From Lichenicoccus sp964235615 (GTDB lineage: Bacteria; Pseudomonadota; Alphaproteobacteria; Acetobacterales; Acetobacteraceae): a stretch of 8,576 nucleotides of DNA. Where the stretch lies: NCBI GenBank assembly GCA_964235615.1, contig CAXSEE010000183.1, positions 1 to 8,576 on the forward strand, read 5' to 3'. The notes below the pieces were generated by a model, which saw only the letters and a program-made list of their open reading frames with translations, was not told the DNA's origin and did not search any database. Every line of letters starts with the position of its first letter. Position 1 is the stretch's first letter. Position numbers and translations under genes: made by a program. This document shows positions 1 through 6,618 of the stretch, piece after piece.

Positions 1-1079
1 GGACCCGGCTCCGGCCCCTTGAGGACCACATGCTCGCTAGGCGCGTTGGTCACCAGGCCGTCGGTGGTGACGGCGTCGAGCCGGCAGTTGCCGCCCGCCT
101 CGCAGCGGAAGCTGCCGTCCAGGCCGGTGCTGCCCAGGCGCGAGATGCCGAGCCAGCTATCGACCAGCGCGCCGTCCTCGTCGGTCAGCAGCGACAGCCG
201 TCCTTCCAGCGGCTGGTTGTCCATGGTCAGCGCGACCGGATAGTCATGCGCCGCCACCGGCAGCAGGTTGGGCACGTTCAGGTCCGCACCCATCCCGCCA
301 AGGGTCGCCGCCATGCCGTGCAGCGCGTCCGACCAGAAGCGGCGCGCCTGTTCGGCAAAGGCCGGATCGTCCGCCACGTCGCCGCCCACGCCGAAGGCAT
401 AGAACACGCTGCGCCGCAGCCAGGTGCCTAGTTTCTGTCCAAGGCCGGTCGGCGCTGGACCCGGCTGGAACACCGAGCCCAGGTCGCTGTTCTCGGCCAT
501 GTCGGAATAGACGATCGCGCGGATCGTCACCTGGCTGGAGGCGAAGCGTCCCTCGTCGGAGGCCAGCGAGCGGATGATCTCCTTGTGCGGCGGCTCGGCG
601 TGGTCGATCCGCACCGCGTCCGGCGCGCGCTTGGCGGTCTGGTAGATCGCCGTCAGCGCCGAGCCCATGGCGCCAAGGAAATACTTCTGCTGGTCGCCGA
701 GGCCGGACAGCGGGTTGCGGCTGAACACGAAGCTCCGACGCTCCAGATCGGCCCGTTGCGCGGTGGTGTAGCCCGGCCAGCAGCCCGACCAGAGTTCGCT
801 GCTCTGCCCGCTCGCCGGCGACAGCCTGACCACGGTCAGCCGCTCCCCGGGCGACAGGGTGGCGCGCAGCTTGACCGCCAGCTTGCGCGCCCACTCGGTG
901 CGTCCGTCGACCATGGTCATGTCGTCGATGTAGATCACGGTCTGGCGCACGCTCGGCGTCTTGCAGAACGCCGGATCGAGCCCGTCCTGGCCGAACAGCG
1001 AGGCCCGTGCCGGGAATGGCGCCACTGTGACACCGGCCAGGACGAGCCCGGCTGAAAGCAGTCGGAGCAGGGGGCGCAT
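1..1079 (-). CDS. Secreted VWA-like protein, 3' end outside window (partial)
   Basis: 359 codons are visible from the ATG at 1079, and the frame is still open at base 1, so the C-terminus is missing. Residues 1-26 look like a Sec signal peptide: RPLLR, then a hydrophobic core, then PARA before SLFG. The mature part begins like a von Willebrand A fold: a hydrophobic strand ending in YIDDMT (residues 50-55, MIDAS-like Asp and Thr), a second strand ERLTVVRLSP (79-88), and a later strand ending in IVYSDM (189-194), like the SD motif of VWA folds. Cysteines at 39, 100, 326 and 332 could form periplasmic disulfides. The start is supported by GGAG 8 nt upstream, inside the end of the preceding gene, whose stop is 2 nt before this ATG; translational coupling is likely. 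The VWA call is inference from these short motifs. The molecular function is unknown. Confidence 0.7.
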   Translation of the reverse strand, partial: MRPLLRLLSAGLVLAGVTVAPFPARASLFGQDGLDPAFCKTPSVRQTVIYIDDMTMVDGRTEWARKLAVKLRATLSPGERLTVVRLSPASGQSSELWSGCWPGYTTAQRADLERRSFVFSRNPLSGLGDQQKYFLGAMGSALTAIYQTAKRAPDAVRIDHAEPPHKEIIRSLASDEGRFASSQVTIRAIVYSDMAENSDLGSVFQPGPAPTGLGQKLGTWLRRSVFYAFGVGGDVADDPAFAEQARRFWSDALHGMAATLGGMGADLNVPNLLPVAAHDYPVALTMDNQPLEGRLSLLTDEDGALVDSWLGISRLGSTGLDGSFRCEAGGNCRLDAVTTDGLVTNAPSEHVVLKGPEPG

Positions 1080-1081
1080 GG

Positions 1082-2422
1082 TCAATGCTCCAGTTCGGTG
1101 AGCAGGGCACGATCGACGTTCAGGGGTGCCGGCAACGCGGGCGGCGGCTCGCCATCGACCGCTGTCAGCGCGGTGCCGGTGGCGCCGGCTGCACGCAGGG
1201 CGGCACGATAATGCTCCGCATTGCCGCGCACCGAGGCGATCAGCGCGTCGCGTATCGCCTGGTCGTGGGCGTCGACCTGGTCGAGCAGCGCCTTCTGCGG
1301 CGCGACCGCATCGAGGCGCGAGCGCGCGGCGATCTCGGTCTCGCGCAGTTCCTTGGCATAGCGCGCCTCGGTCTGCCGCACGCGCGCATCGACGACGCGG
1401 CGCTTGCGGTGGAAGCGTCGCCAGGCACGGCGGCGTTGCGCGGTCGCGTCCATGAAGTCGGGATCGATATCGTGCGAGACATAGGCGAAGAAGATGCCGA
1501 CCAGCCAGGCCGCGAGGTTGGCCAGCAGCGACAGCAGCACCTCGACGCCGGGATCGGTCTGCACCACCACGTCCGAGCCCAGTATGTTCGGCCCGGCCTG
1601 CTCGCGCATGACGTGCAGGGCGGCCATGTAGCGCGAGCCGCCGGCCGCCCCCAGCACCACGAACAGGGCCAGGGTCGCGAGCACCAGCAGCCGCCAGTCG
1701 GCAATGCGCTTGATGCGCTCGGCATGATGGCCGAAACGATGCGTCCACTGCTTGAGGATCGAGCCATGTCCGTGCGAGGCGAAGGCCAGCAGCACGGCCA
1801 GCACGATCGTGGTTCCGGCGGCCATCGCCGGCACGCCGAAGAACAGGAAGAAGGTGGTGTAGTTGATCAGCCACTCGGTGATGCCGACGCAGAGCAGGGC
1901 CAGGAAATAGATCGGGTTGTAGGCGATCATCGTCGGCTGCCGGTTGCCGTTGGCGTCGCCGTAGCGTCTCGCGCGCTGCTCCGCCTTCTCGAAACTGTCG
2001 AGCAGGTCACGATATTGATGGTCCTGCCCGGTCTCGCGCTCGATCTGCGCCAGATCCTCGTCGCGCCGGCGGGTGACGCGGTCGACCTCGTGGCGCAGGC
2101 GTTCGGCGGCCTCGATGTCGGGCCGGTGCGGACCCAGCCTGGTGTCGAAGCCGGCGCGCTGCTGCGCCCATTCCGACAGCAGCGCGCGCGCCGGTTCCAG
2201 CACCGCGATGCGCATCCCGGGCGTGAAGCCGCGGGCGTCGGTCTCCAGCGGGCCGCGCGCCGCCTCCGCCGCCGCCGTCCGGTGCAGCACGTCGGGGGCA
2301 AGCAGCAGCGCCCGTGCCCGAGACGGCGGGAAGGTCATGGCAATTTGGAAGGCTTCCTCCAGAGGGTCGGGCGTGCCGGTCCTGGCACTGCCCCGGGTGC
2401 CGCCAAGCAAGGGACTGACCAT
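1082..2422 (-). CDS. Four-helix inner-membrane protein with flanking charged coiled-coil regions, unknown function
   Basis: 446 aa from the ATG at 2422, which has GGAG 9 nt upstream. A TTG at 2458 would add 12 residues but has no clear ribosome binding site. Residues 1-165 are soluble and charged, with a likely coiled coil around 105-155. Four hydrophobic segments follow near 171-188, 191-215, 244-261 and 294-315. The loop between helices 2 and 3 is His- and Lys/Arg-rich (SHGHGS at 216-221, then RFGHHAERIKR), which places it in the cytoplasm by the positive-inside rule. The loop between helices 3 and 4 (about 30 residues) would be periplasmic. After helix 4 comes a strongly basic stretch (QRRRAWRRFHRKRR) and a second likely coiled coil to about 410. 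N-in/C-in topology is inferred. I do not recognise the family. Its position between the OmpA lipoprotein and VWA-like genes suggests a shared envelope complex. Confidence 0.75.
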   Translation of the reverse strand: MVSPLLGGTRGSARTGTPDPLEEAFQIAMTFPPSRARALLLAPDVLHRTAAAEAARGPLETDARGFTPGMRIAVLEPARALLSEWAQQRAGFDTRLGPHRPDIEAAERLRHEVDRVTRRRDEDLAQIERETGQDHQYRDLLDSFEKAEQRARRYGDANGNRQPTMIAYNPIYFLALLCVGITEWLINYTTFFLFFGVPAMAAGTTIVLAVLLAFASHGHGSILKQWTHRFGHHAERIKRIADWRLLVLATLALFVVLGAAGGSRYMAALHVMREQAGPNILGSDVVVQTDPGVEVLLSLLANLAAWLVGIFFAYVSHDIDPDFMDATAQRRRAWRRFHRKRRVVDARVRQTEARYAKELRETEIAARSRLDAVAPQKALLDQVDAHDQAIRDALIASVRGNAEHYRAALRAAGATGTALTAVDGEPPPALPAPLNVDRALLTELEH

Positions 2423-2460
2423 GATCGCGTTCTCCAGCCGGCGTTTAGCAGGGGCCAAGT

Positions 2461-3129
2461 TCAGTAAGGAACAGGATCGCCGAGCGGCGCGCGGGTGAGC
2501 ACGTCCGGCTGGCGAACATGCAGATGCAGGGGAGCGGGCCGGCGCAGACGTGGCGCAGCGCCGGTCGGACGCGAGGCGATCAGCGCGTCGATCGCCCGGG
2601 TGCTGACGGAGATCAGGAACTCGACGCGCCGGTTGCGTGCCCGGCCGGCCTCGCTTTCGTCGGTGGCAATCGGCTGGCGCTTGCCGACCGCCACCGGATC
2701 GAGTGTCGCGGGATCGATCCCGCGCGCCTCCAGGGCTCGGACCACCATGACCGCGCGCCGGCGAGACAAGGCGAGGTTGTAGGCGTCGCTGCCGACCGCA
2801 TCGGTATGACCGAGCACCGCGACATGCACGCCTGGCGGACGCTTCAGCCGGTCCGCCAGGGCGTCGAGCACCGGAGCGGCTTCGGGCCGCGGCTGATCCC
2901 GGTCGGTATCGAAGAACACGCGGGAGTCGTAGGTCAGGCTCGTGACCGGCACGCCGTTCTGTTGCAGCGTCACCTCGGAGACAGGCGCTGGGTCATCATG
3001 GAACGCAGCCGGACGGGCGGCTGCGGTCGCGGCAGCAGCGGGCGGTGTCGACGCCGGGCGGCAGGCCGACAGCCACGCAGGAGCGGCCAGCAGGCATACC
3101 GGGACCAGCAGGCGCCATGTGAGCCCCAC
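2461..3129 (-). CDS. OmpA-family peptidoglycan-binding lipoprotein
   Basis: 222 aa from the GTG at 3129. The N-terminus is a lipoprotein signal with lipobox LSAC (residues 20-23), so Cys23 should be lipidated. Arg follows it, so there is no Asp+2 inner-membrane retention signal (an enterobacterial rule). An Ala/Pro-rich linker leads to an OmpA C-terminal domain at about 65-176: RVFFDTD, GHTDAVG (107-113), YNLALSRRRA (117-126) and GRARNRRVEFLI near 162-173. The Asp of GHTD and the Arg after LALS are the residues that hold diaminopimelate in this family. The last ~45 residues are a basic, Pro-rich tail beyond the usual domain end. A TTG at 3150 is an alternative start with AAGGAAGG 11 nt upstream; the GTG has AAGG at 7 nt and gives a normal-length signal. 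The role is anchoring a complex to the cell wall. Its stop is 38 nt from the next gene's ATG. Confidence 0.88.
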   Translation of the reverse strand: MGLTWRLLVPVCLLAAPAWLSACRPASTPPAAAATAAARPAAFHDDPAPVSEVTLQQNGVPVTSLTYDSRVFFDTDRDQPRPEAAPVLDALADRLKRPPGVHVAVLGHTDAVGSDAYNLALSRRRAVMVVRALEARGIDPATLDPVAVGKRQPIATDESEAGRARNRRVEFLISVSTRAIDALIASRPTGAAPRLRRPAPLHLHVRQPDVLTRAPLGDPVPY

Positions 3130-3167
3130 CCGTGTGCCTTCGAAATCCAAGGGTAGAGCTGCCTTCC

Positions 3168-3479
3168 TTATCCAAGCCGGGTGCAGAACCTCACGATCGG
3201 TTCCCCCATCGTCAACGCCGGCACGCCGTCGCGGAACGGGAAATAATGCGCCGATTGCAGATGGGTTTCGAACCCGGCGCGGTCGTCATAGACTTCGTAG
3301 AGGACGACCGTGTCGGGAGCATCTTCCGGCTGCACCGCGTCGAATTGCTGGCAGGCGGTCTCGTTGGCCACGGAGTCGCGTGCGTCCTGCCGGGCGAGGG
3401 CGAGGAAGTCGTCGAGACATCCGGGCTTGATGGTGAATTCGGCGATGACCACGAAAGCGGTCTTGGCATGAGCAGCCAC
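3168..3479 (-). CDS. ABM-domain protein, putative quinol monooxygenase
   Basis: 103 aa, one ABM domain (ferredoxin-like dimeric alpha/beta barrel), the usual family length. Diagnostic parts are FVVIAEFTIKPG at 9-20, ETACQQFDAV near 40-49, TVVLYEVYDDRAGFETH at 57-73 and SAHYFPF at 76-82, with the His of SAH in the usual place. The family includes YgiN-type quinol monooxygenases, but also many members of unknown substrate, so the reaction is not settled by sequence. The GTG at 3479 is preferred because AGGAGA lies 5 nt upstream. Starts further out (ATG 3521, GTG 3539) add residues that do not look like the domain. It is cytoplasmic. It lies 38 nt upstream of the OmpA lipoprotein start and could be co-transcribed with that cluster. 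Confidence 0.87.
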   Translation of the reverse strand: MAAHAKTAFVVIAEFTIKPGCLDDFLALARQDARDSVANETACQQFDAVQPEDAPDTVVLYEVYDDRAGFETHLQSAHYFPFRDGVPALTMGEPIVRFCTRLG

Positions 3480-3484
3480 GGGTT

Positions 3485-3490
3485 TCTCCT
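3485..3490 (-). promoter_or_regulatory. Ribosome binding site that decides the ABM gene start
   Basis: On the minus strand AGGAGA is followed by 5 nt (AACCC) and then GTG at 3479. This is the strongest Shine-Dalgarno in the region and argues that the reading frame upstream of 3479, although open, is not translated as part of the protein. Confidence 0.7.
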
Positions 3491-3549
3491 GTATTGCGAT
3501 GTCCCAGTGTTCGAACGTCATGGACGAGGCACCTCGCACCAGCAGACAA

Positions 3550-3567
3550 ACAGGCCGTGTTGCCTGT
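3550..3567 (-). terminator. Weak terminator-like hairpin after the MOSC gene
   Basis: Read on the minus strand, a perfect 6-bp stem ACAGGC/GCCTGT with a 6-nt loop is followed by TTGTCTG. It lies about 40 nt past the MOSC stop. The stem is short and the T tract poor, so termination here is uncertain. Confidence 0.2.
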
Positions 3568-3601
3568 CAAGCGGGCCTGGCAAGCGGGCCTGACAAGCGG
3601 G
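3563..3601. repeat. Three tandem copies of a 13-bp unit
   Basis: The unit CCTGNCAAGCGGG occurs three times head to tail at 3563-3575, 3576-3588 and 3589-3601. Only position 5 differs between copies (T, G, A). The array starts 3 nt beyond the stop codon of the MOSC gene and lies about 84 nt upstream of the ABM gene start on the minus strand. It could be a slippage microrepeat or a set of direct-repeat operator sites; the sequence does not decide. Confidence 0.9.
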
Positions 3602-3604
3602 GGT

Positions 3605-4408
3605 CTATTCCAGGATCTCGACCAGATCGCCCAGACGCAGACGGCCAGGCTGCAACGGCACCAGGTTGCTTCCGAAGACGATGCCGTCCTGCCGTCGGTT
3701 CAGCCGGCCGAGCGTGCGCAACGGCTCGCCAGGGCGGGGGATCTCGCCGCTGCGCTGATCGATGCTGGTGACCACGCAGCGGCTGCAGGGCTTGGCGGCA
3801 CGAAACCGCAGGCCGCCGATACGAAGCAGCCGCCAGCCATCCTCCGCCCAGGCGCCGGCGCCGTCGACCACCAGGTTGGGCCTGAAGCGGTCCATGCCGA
3901 TGCCGTGGCCGAGTGCGGCGTTCAGGGCGGCGAGCGAGCTGGTGCTGGTCAGCAGGATCGGAAAACCGTCGGCGAAGCTGACATGCTCGCCGGGCCGGGC
4001 GAATGCGGGCTCGATCGGGCGGCTTGCGGTGTCGGCCAGGAACACCAGCCGGCAGGGCTGTCCCAGACGCGACGTGAGCCAGCGGTCGGCGGCGTCATCG
4101 ACCAGGACCGCGTCGAGCGTGCTGCGCCAGACCGTGACCTGGATGGACCGGGCATCGGCCGCCGGGCGAAGCGGCAGCATGATCCGGTCCCGGTCCCGGT
4201 CCATCGCCAGCGTCAGCGCGTGATCGGACAGCGTGGCGTCGAGGCGGGCCATGACGGGAAGCTGCCGCTGGGTCAGGAAGCGTCCGGCCGTGTCCACCAC
4301 CATCCAGCGGCGATCCCAGGCCAGGCCGCATGGTTCGACGTCGGCCGCTTCCGCATCGATGCCGCGCATTCCCTTGACCGGATAGAAGCACAGACCGGTC
4401 AGACGCAC
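3605..4408 (-). CDS. MOSC-domain molybdenum-cofactor protein (YcbX/mARC-like, no ferredoxin domain)
   Basis: 267 aa. The MOSC N-terminal beta-barrel domain spans about 1-115: LTGLCFYPVKGMRG at 3-16, GLAWDRRWMVVD at 28-39 and FLTQRQLPVMARL at 44-56. The MOSC domain follows: FADGFPILLTSTSSLAALN at 145-163, FRPNLVVDG at 175-183, AKPCSRCVVTSID at 205-217 and FGSNLVPLQPG at 245-255. One Cys of the CSRC motif is the expected molybdenum ligand in this family. Such proteins reduce N-hydroxylated compounds with a redox partner. E. coli YcbX is longer, with a C-terminal 2Fe-2S ferredoxin domain; this one ends right after MOSC, so it needs a separate electron donor. The GTG start at 4408 has AAAGG 6 nt upstream. 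It is 13 nt downstream of the exonuclease III stop, which implies an operon. Confidence 0.9.
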   Translation of the reverse strand: MRLTGLCFYPVKGMRGIDAEAADVEPCGLAWDRRWMVVDTAGRFLTQRQLPVMARLDATLSDHALTLAMDRDRDRIMLPLRPAADARSIQVTVWRSTLDAVLVDDAADRWLTSRLGQPCRLVFLADTASRPIEPAFARPGEHVSFADGFPILLTSTSSLAALNAALGHGIGMDRFRPNLVVDGAGAWAEDGWRLLRIGGLRFRAAKPCSRCVVTSIDQRSGEIPRPGEPLRTLGRLNRRQDGIVFGSNLVPLQPGRLRLGDLVEILE

Positions 4409-4421
4409 GTGCGGCCTTTCC

Positions 4422-5216
4422 TTATAGATCGAGCTCGATCATCACCGGCACATGATCCGACGGCGCCGGCCAGTCGCGTGCCTCCTCGAGAACGGTCAAG
4501 GCCTGCAACAACGGGACCAGGTCGGTGCTCACCCAGACATGGTCGAGCCGGCGGCCACGGTTGGACAGCCGCCAGTCGCGGTTGCGATACGACCACCAGG
4601 TGTAGAGCTTGCGGTCGGCGGGGATGAAATGACGCATCGCGTCGGCAAAACCGGTGTCCATCCAGGCGGTCAGCCGCTCGACCTCCGGCGGCGTGTGGCA
4701 GACCACGTCGAGCAGCTGCTTGTGGCTCCAGACATCCTGCTCAAGCGGCGAGATGTTGAGGTCGCCGACCAGGATGCTTCGATTGGGAGGATTCCGCTCG
4801 AAATGCCGCGTCGCCTCGTCGACGAAGGCGAGCTTGTGGGCGAACTTCGCGTTCACCTCCGGGTCGGGGATGTCGCCTCCGGCCGGCACGTAGAAGTCAT
4901 GCAGGGTCACCGGGCCGGACGGCGTGTCCAGCGCGACCGCGAGATGCCGGCGGTCGTTCTTGAGGCACCAGTCCGGCGTCTCCTGGTCGACGCGCAGCGG
5001 GATGCGCGAGAAGATGGCGACGCCGTTGTAGGATTTCATGCCGCGACGGGCGACGTGGGCATAGCCGAGCGCCGGGCCGGCCGCCTCGGGGAACAGGGCG
5101 TCCTCGACCTTGGTCTCCTGCAGGCAGATGACGTCCGGCGACAGGGCCGACACCAGCCGCTCCAGCAAGCTCAGTCGAAAACGCAGCGAGTTGATGTTCC
5201 AGGTGACGATGCGCAT
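4422..5216 (-). CDS. xth: Exodeoxyribonuclease III / AP endonuclease
   Basis: 264 aa, full length for the ExoIII family of endonuclease/exonuclease/phosphatase enzymes. Catalytic positions are visible: Asn7 in TWNINS, Glu34 in LQETK, Tyr109 in FYVPAG, Asp152 and Asn154 in VGDLNISP, Asp225-His226 in RLDHVW and Asp254-His255 in SDHVPV. It cuts DNA 5' to abasic sites and removes 3' blocking groups in base excision repair; it acts in the cytoplasm with Mg2+. The N-terminal MRIVTWNINSLR is the classic start of the family, fixing the ATG at 5216. No Shine-Dalgarno is visible; instead a perfect 8-bp hairpin ends 3 nt before the ATG. It is followed at 13 nt by the MOSC gene and is divergent from the M19 dipeptidase gene, with 83 nt between the starts. 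Confidence 0.96.
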   Translation of the reverse strand: MRIVTWNINSLRFRLSLLERLVSALSPDVICLQETKVEDALFPEAAGPALGYAHVARRGMKSYNGVAIFSRIPLRVDQETPDWCLKNDRRHLAVALDTPSGPVTLHDFYVPAGGDIPDPEVNAKFAHKLAFVDEATRHFERNPPNRSILVGDLNISPLEQDVWSHKQLLDVVCHTPPEVERLTAWMDTGFADAMRHFIPADRKLYTWWSYRNRDWRLSNRGRRLDHVWVSTDLVPLLQALTVLEEARDWPAPSDHVPVMIELDL

Positions 5217-5219
5217 GAT

Positions 5220-5245
5220 CGGGCGGGGTCGCGCAATCCCGCCCG
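5220..5245 (-). promoter_or_regulatory. Perfect hairpin abutting the exonuclease III start codon
   Basis: On the minus strand CGGGCGGG (5245-5238) pairs perfectly with CCCGCCCG (5227-5220) around a 10-nt loop. Only ATC separates the stem from the ATG at 5216. The stem occupies the usual ribosome binding region and leaves no Shine-Dalgarno, so it could limit or control translation of xth. Its function is inference. Confidence 0.45.
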
Positions 5246-5299
5246 CATGGCAAGAGGTACTTGCGCAACTAGGCGCGTTGTCGTTGCCTTGCTTCCGAC

Positions 5300-6325
5300 A
5301 TGACCGAACCCAACGAGCTGCATCATTCGATCCTCACCCTCGATAGCCATATCGACATCCCCTGGCCTGCCGGGGCCGATGACGATCCCTTCACCGATAC
5401 GCTGAAGCGTCGCGTCGACCTGCCCAAGATGCGGCGCGGCGGCATGCGTGCGGGCTGCTTCGCGGCCTACGTGCCGCAGGGACGGCGGGACGCGGAGGGC
5501 CGCGCGGCGGCAAGCGAACGCGCGTTGGCCATGCTGGACGCGATCGGCGGCATGGGGGTCAGCCGCGACGGCATCGAGACGCGGCTGTGCAGCACCGCCG
5601 ACGACATCGAGCGCGCCCATGCCGAGGGTGCCATCGCCATCGTGCCGGCGGTCGAGAACGGCCATGCCATCGGCGACGACCTCGGCCTGCTGGCCGCCTT
5701 CCGGGCCAAGGGTGCCCGCTACCTCACCCTGACCCATAACGGCCACAACGCGCTTGCCGACGCCGCGATCCCGCGCCGTGACCTGGGTGATGCGGAGACG
5801 CTGCATGGCGGCCTGAGCCCCTTCGGCCATGAGGCGGTGGCGGAGATGAACCGGCTCGGGATGCTGGTCGACGTCTCGCATCTGTCGCGGCAGTCCATGC
5901 TGCAGGCTGCCATGCAGTCGCGCACGCCGGTGGTGGCGACCCATTCCTGCGTGCGGGCCCTGTGCGACCACCCGCGCAACCTCGACGACACCCAGCTCGA
6001 TGCGTTGCGCGACACCGAAGGGCTGATCCAGATCACCGCGATGCCCTCGTTCCTGAAGCCCCGGGCCGGGCCGTCGCAGGCGGGTGTCGCGGATTTCGTC
6101 GATCATCTCGACTACGTGGTCCGGCGCATCGGCGTCGCCCATGTCGGCATCAGTTCGGACTTCGACGGCGGCGGCGCGATCAGCGGCTGGGCCAATGCCT
6201 CGGAAAGCCCGGCGGTCACCGCCGAGCTGGTGCGTCGCGGCTACGGGCACACCGAGATCGCCGCCTTCTGGGGTGGCAATTTCCTGCGCCTGCTGCGCCA
6301 GGCGGAGGCCGTGGCCGAACGCTGA
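5300..6325 (+). CDS. Membrane dipeptidase (peptidase family M19)
   Basis: 341 aa, typical of bacterial M19 renal-dipeptidase-like zinc hydrolases that cleave dipeptides, often with D- or dehydro residues at the C-terminal position. Zinc ligands are all present: His17 and Asp19 (DSHIDIP), bridging Glu119 (VPAVENGHAIG), His194 (LVDVSHLS) and His215 (PVVATHS). The catalytic/substrate elements Arg226 (CDHPRNLDD) and Asp287 (ISSDFDGGG) are also there. No signal peptide is visible, so it is probably cytoplasmic despite the family name. The N-terminus MTEPNELHHSILTLDSHIDI matches a normal family start. The region before the ATG (5283-5299) has no good Shine-Dalgarno, so the start could be a few codons off or the mRNA leaderless. 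It is divergent from xth across 83 nt that includes a TTGCGCAA palindrome (5261-5268), and convergent with the M20 gene. Confidence 0.94.
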   Translation: MTEPNELHHSILTLDSHIDIPWPAGADDDPFTDTLKRRVDLPKMRRGGMRAGCFAAYVPQGRRDAEGRAAASERALAMLDAIGGMGVSRDGIETRLCSTADDIERAHAEGAIAIVPAVENGHAIGDDLGLLAAFRAKGARYLTLTHNGHNALADAAIPRRDLGDAETLHGGLSPFGHEAVAEMNRLGMLVDVSHLSRQSMLQAAMQSRTPVVATHSCVRALCDHPRNLDDTQLDALRDTEGLIQITAMPSFLKPRAGPSQAGVADFVDHLDYVVRRIGVAHVGISSDFDGGGAISGWANASESPAVTAELVRRGYGHTEIAAFWGGNFLRLLRQAEAVAER

Positions 6326-6396
6326 ACGTACTGGCGATGCTGGTGCTTTCGCGGCGTCGGCCGGGCGGAGGCGGTCCTGACAGCTAGGAGAACGAA

Positions 6397-6528
6397 ATGG
6401 CAGTCACGCCAGCAACCAATTCCGCCTCCAGGACGGATTTTGTCCACCAGCGGGGATTGACTCCCTTTGTTTCCAATGGAATGCGGATATGTGTCTATAG
6501 CGTGACAAACACTTGCAGCCACAACTAA
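6397..6528 (+). CDS. Possible 43-residue small protein or truncated gene remnant
   Basis: ATG at 6397 has AGGAG at 6386-6390 with 6 nt spacing, an ideal ribosome binding site in a region where several real genes have weak ones. The frame runs 43 codons to TAA (6526-6528), beginning MAVTPATNSASRTDF and ending VYSVTNTCSHN. It has no signal peptide, membrane helix or known motif; two Cys are at 32 and 40. Its base composition is less GC-rich than the flanking genes. I do not recognise it. It may be a real small protein, the decayed start of a lost gene, or a chance ORF. A perfect 8-bp inverted repeat (GGAGGCGG at 6367-6374, CCGCCTCC at 6422-6429) flanks the ribosome binding site. Confidence 0.3.
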   Translation: MAVTPATNSASRTDFVHQRGLTPFVSNGMRICVYSVTNTCSHN

Positions 6529-6618
6529 TATTTTCAGCGACTTACGTTATAATGCCCGGATTTTAAGCAAAGCCGTGCGCTCCAGCGTATCCGCCACACA
6601 GGTGGATTTGTCTGCTGC

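Noticed and set aside
244..1110. 288-codon minus-strand frame overlapping the secreted VWA-like gene
   Set aside because: It begins inside the preceding gene, its product is Arg/Ala/Gly-rich with no domain, and the other minus frame has a signal peptide, a ribosome binding site and clean coupling.
1085..2467. 460-codon plus-strand frame opposite the membrane protein
   Set aside because: The product has no membrane or domain pattern and is rich in Arg/Gln/His; the minus-strand frame has helices, a ribosome binding site and tight operon spacing.
1082..3129. Assignment of the membrane protein/OmpA pair as ZorAB (Zorya defence) or MotAB
   Set aside because: The OmpA protein is a lipoprotein without an N-terminal membrane helix, I see no MotA/ExbB motif in the membrane protein, and no ZorC/ZorD-like helicase or nuclease is present.
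3494..4627. 377-codon plus-strand frame opposite the MOSC gene
   Set aside because: The minus strand has clear MOSC motifs and the plus frame crosses into xth; it is a composition artefact.
5171..6250. 359-codon open frame on the minus strand opposite the M19 dipeptidase gene
   Set aside because: The plus-strand frame has every M19 zinc ligand. The antisense product is low-complexity Arg/Gly/Ala/His-rich, as expected for a GC-rich shadow frame, and also overlaps the end of xth.
6548..6553. TATAAT as a promoter -10 on the plus strand
   Set aside because: No acceptable -35 lies 15-19 nt upstream and no gene follows; it may just be part of the AT-rich stretch.
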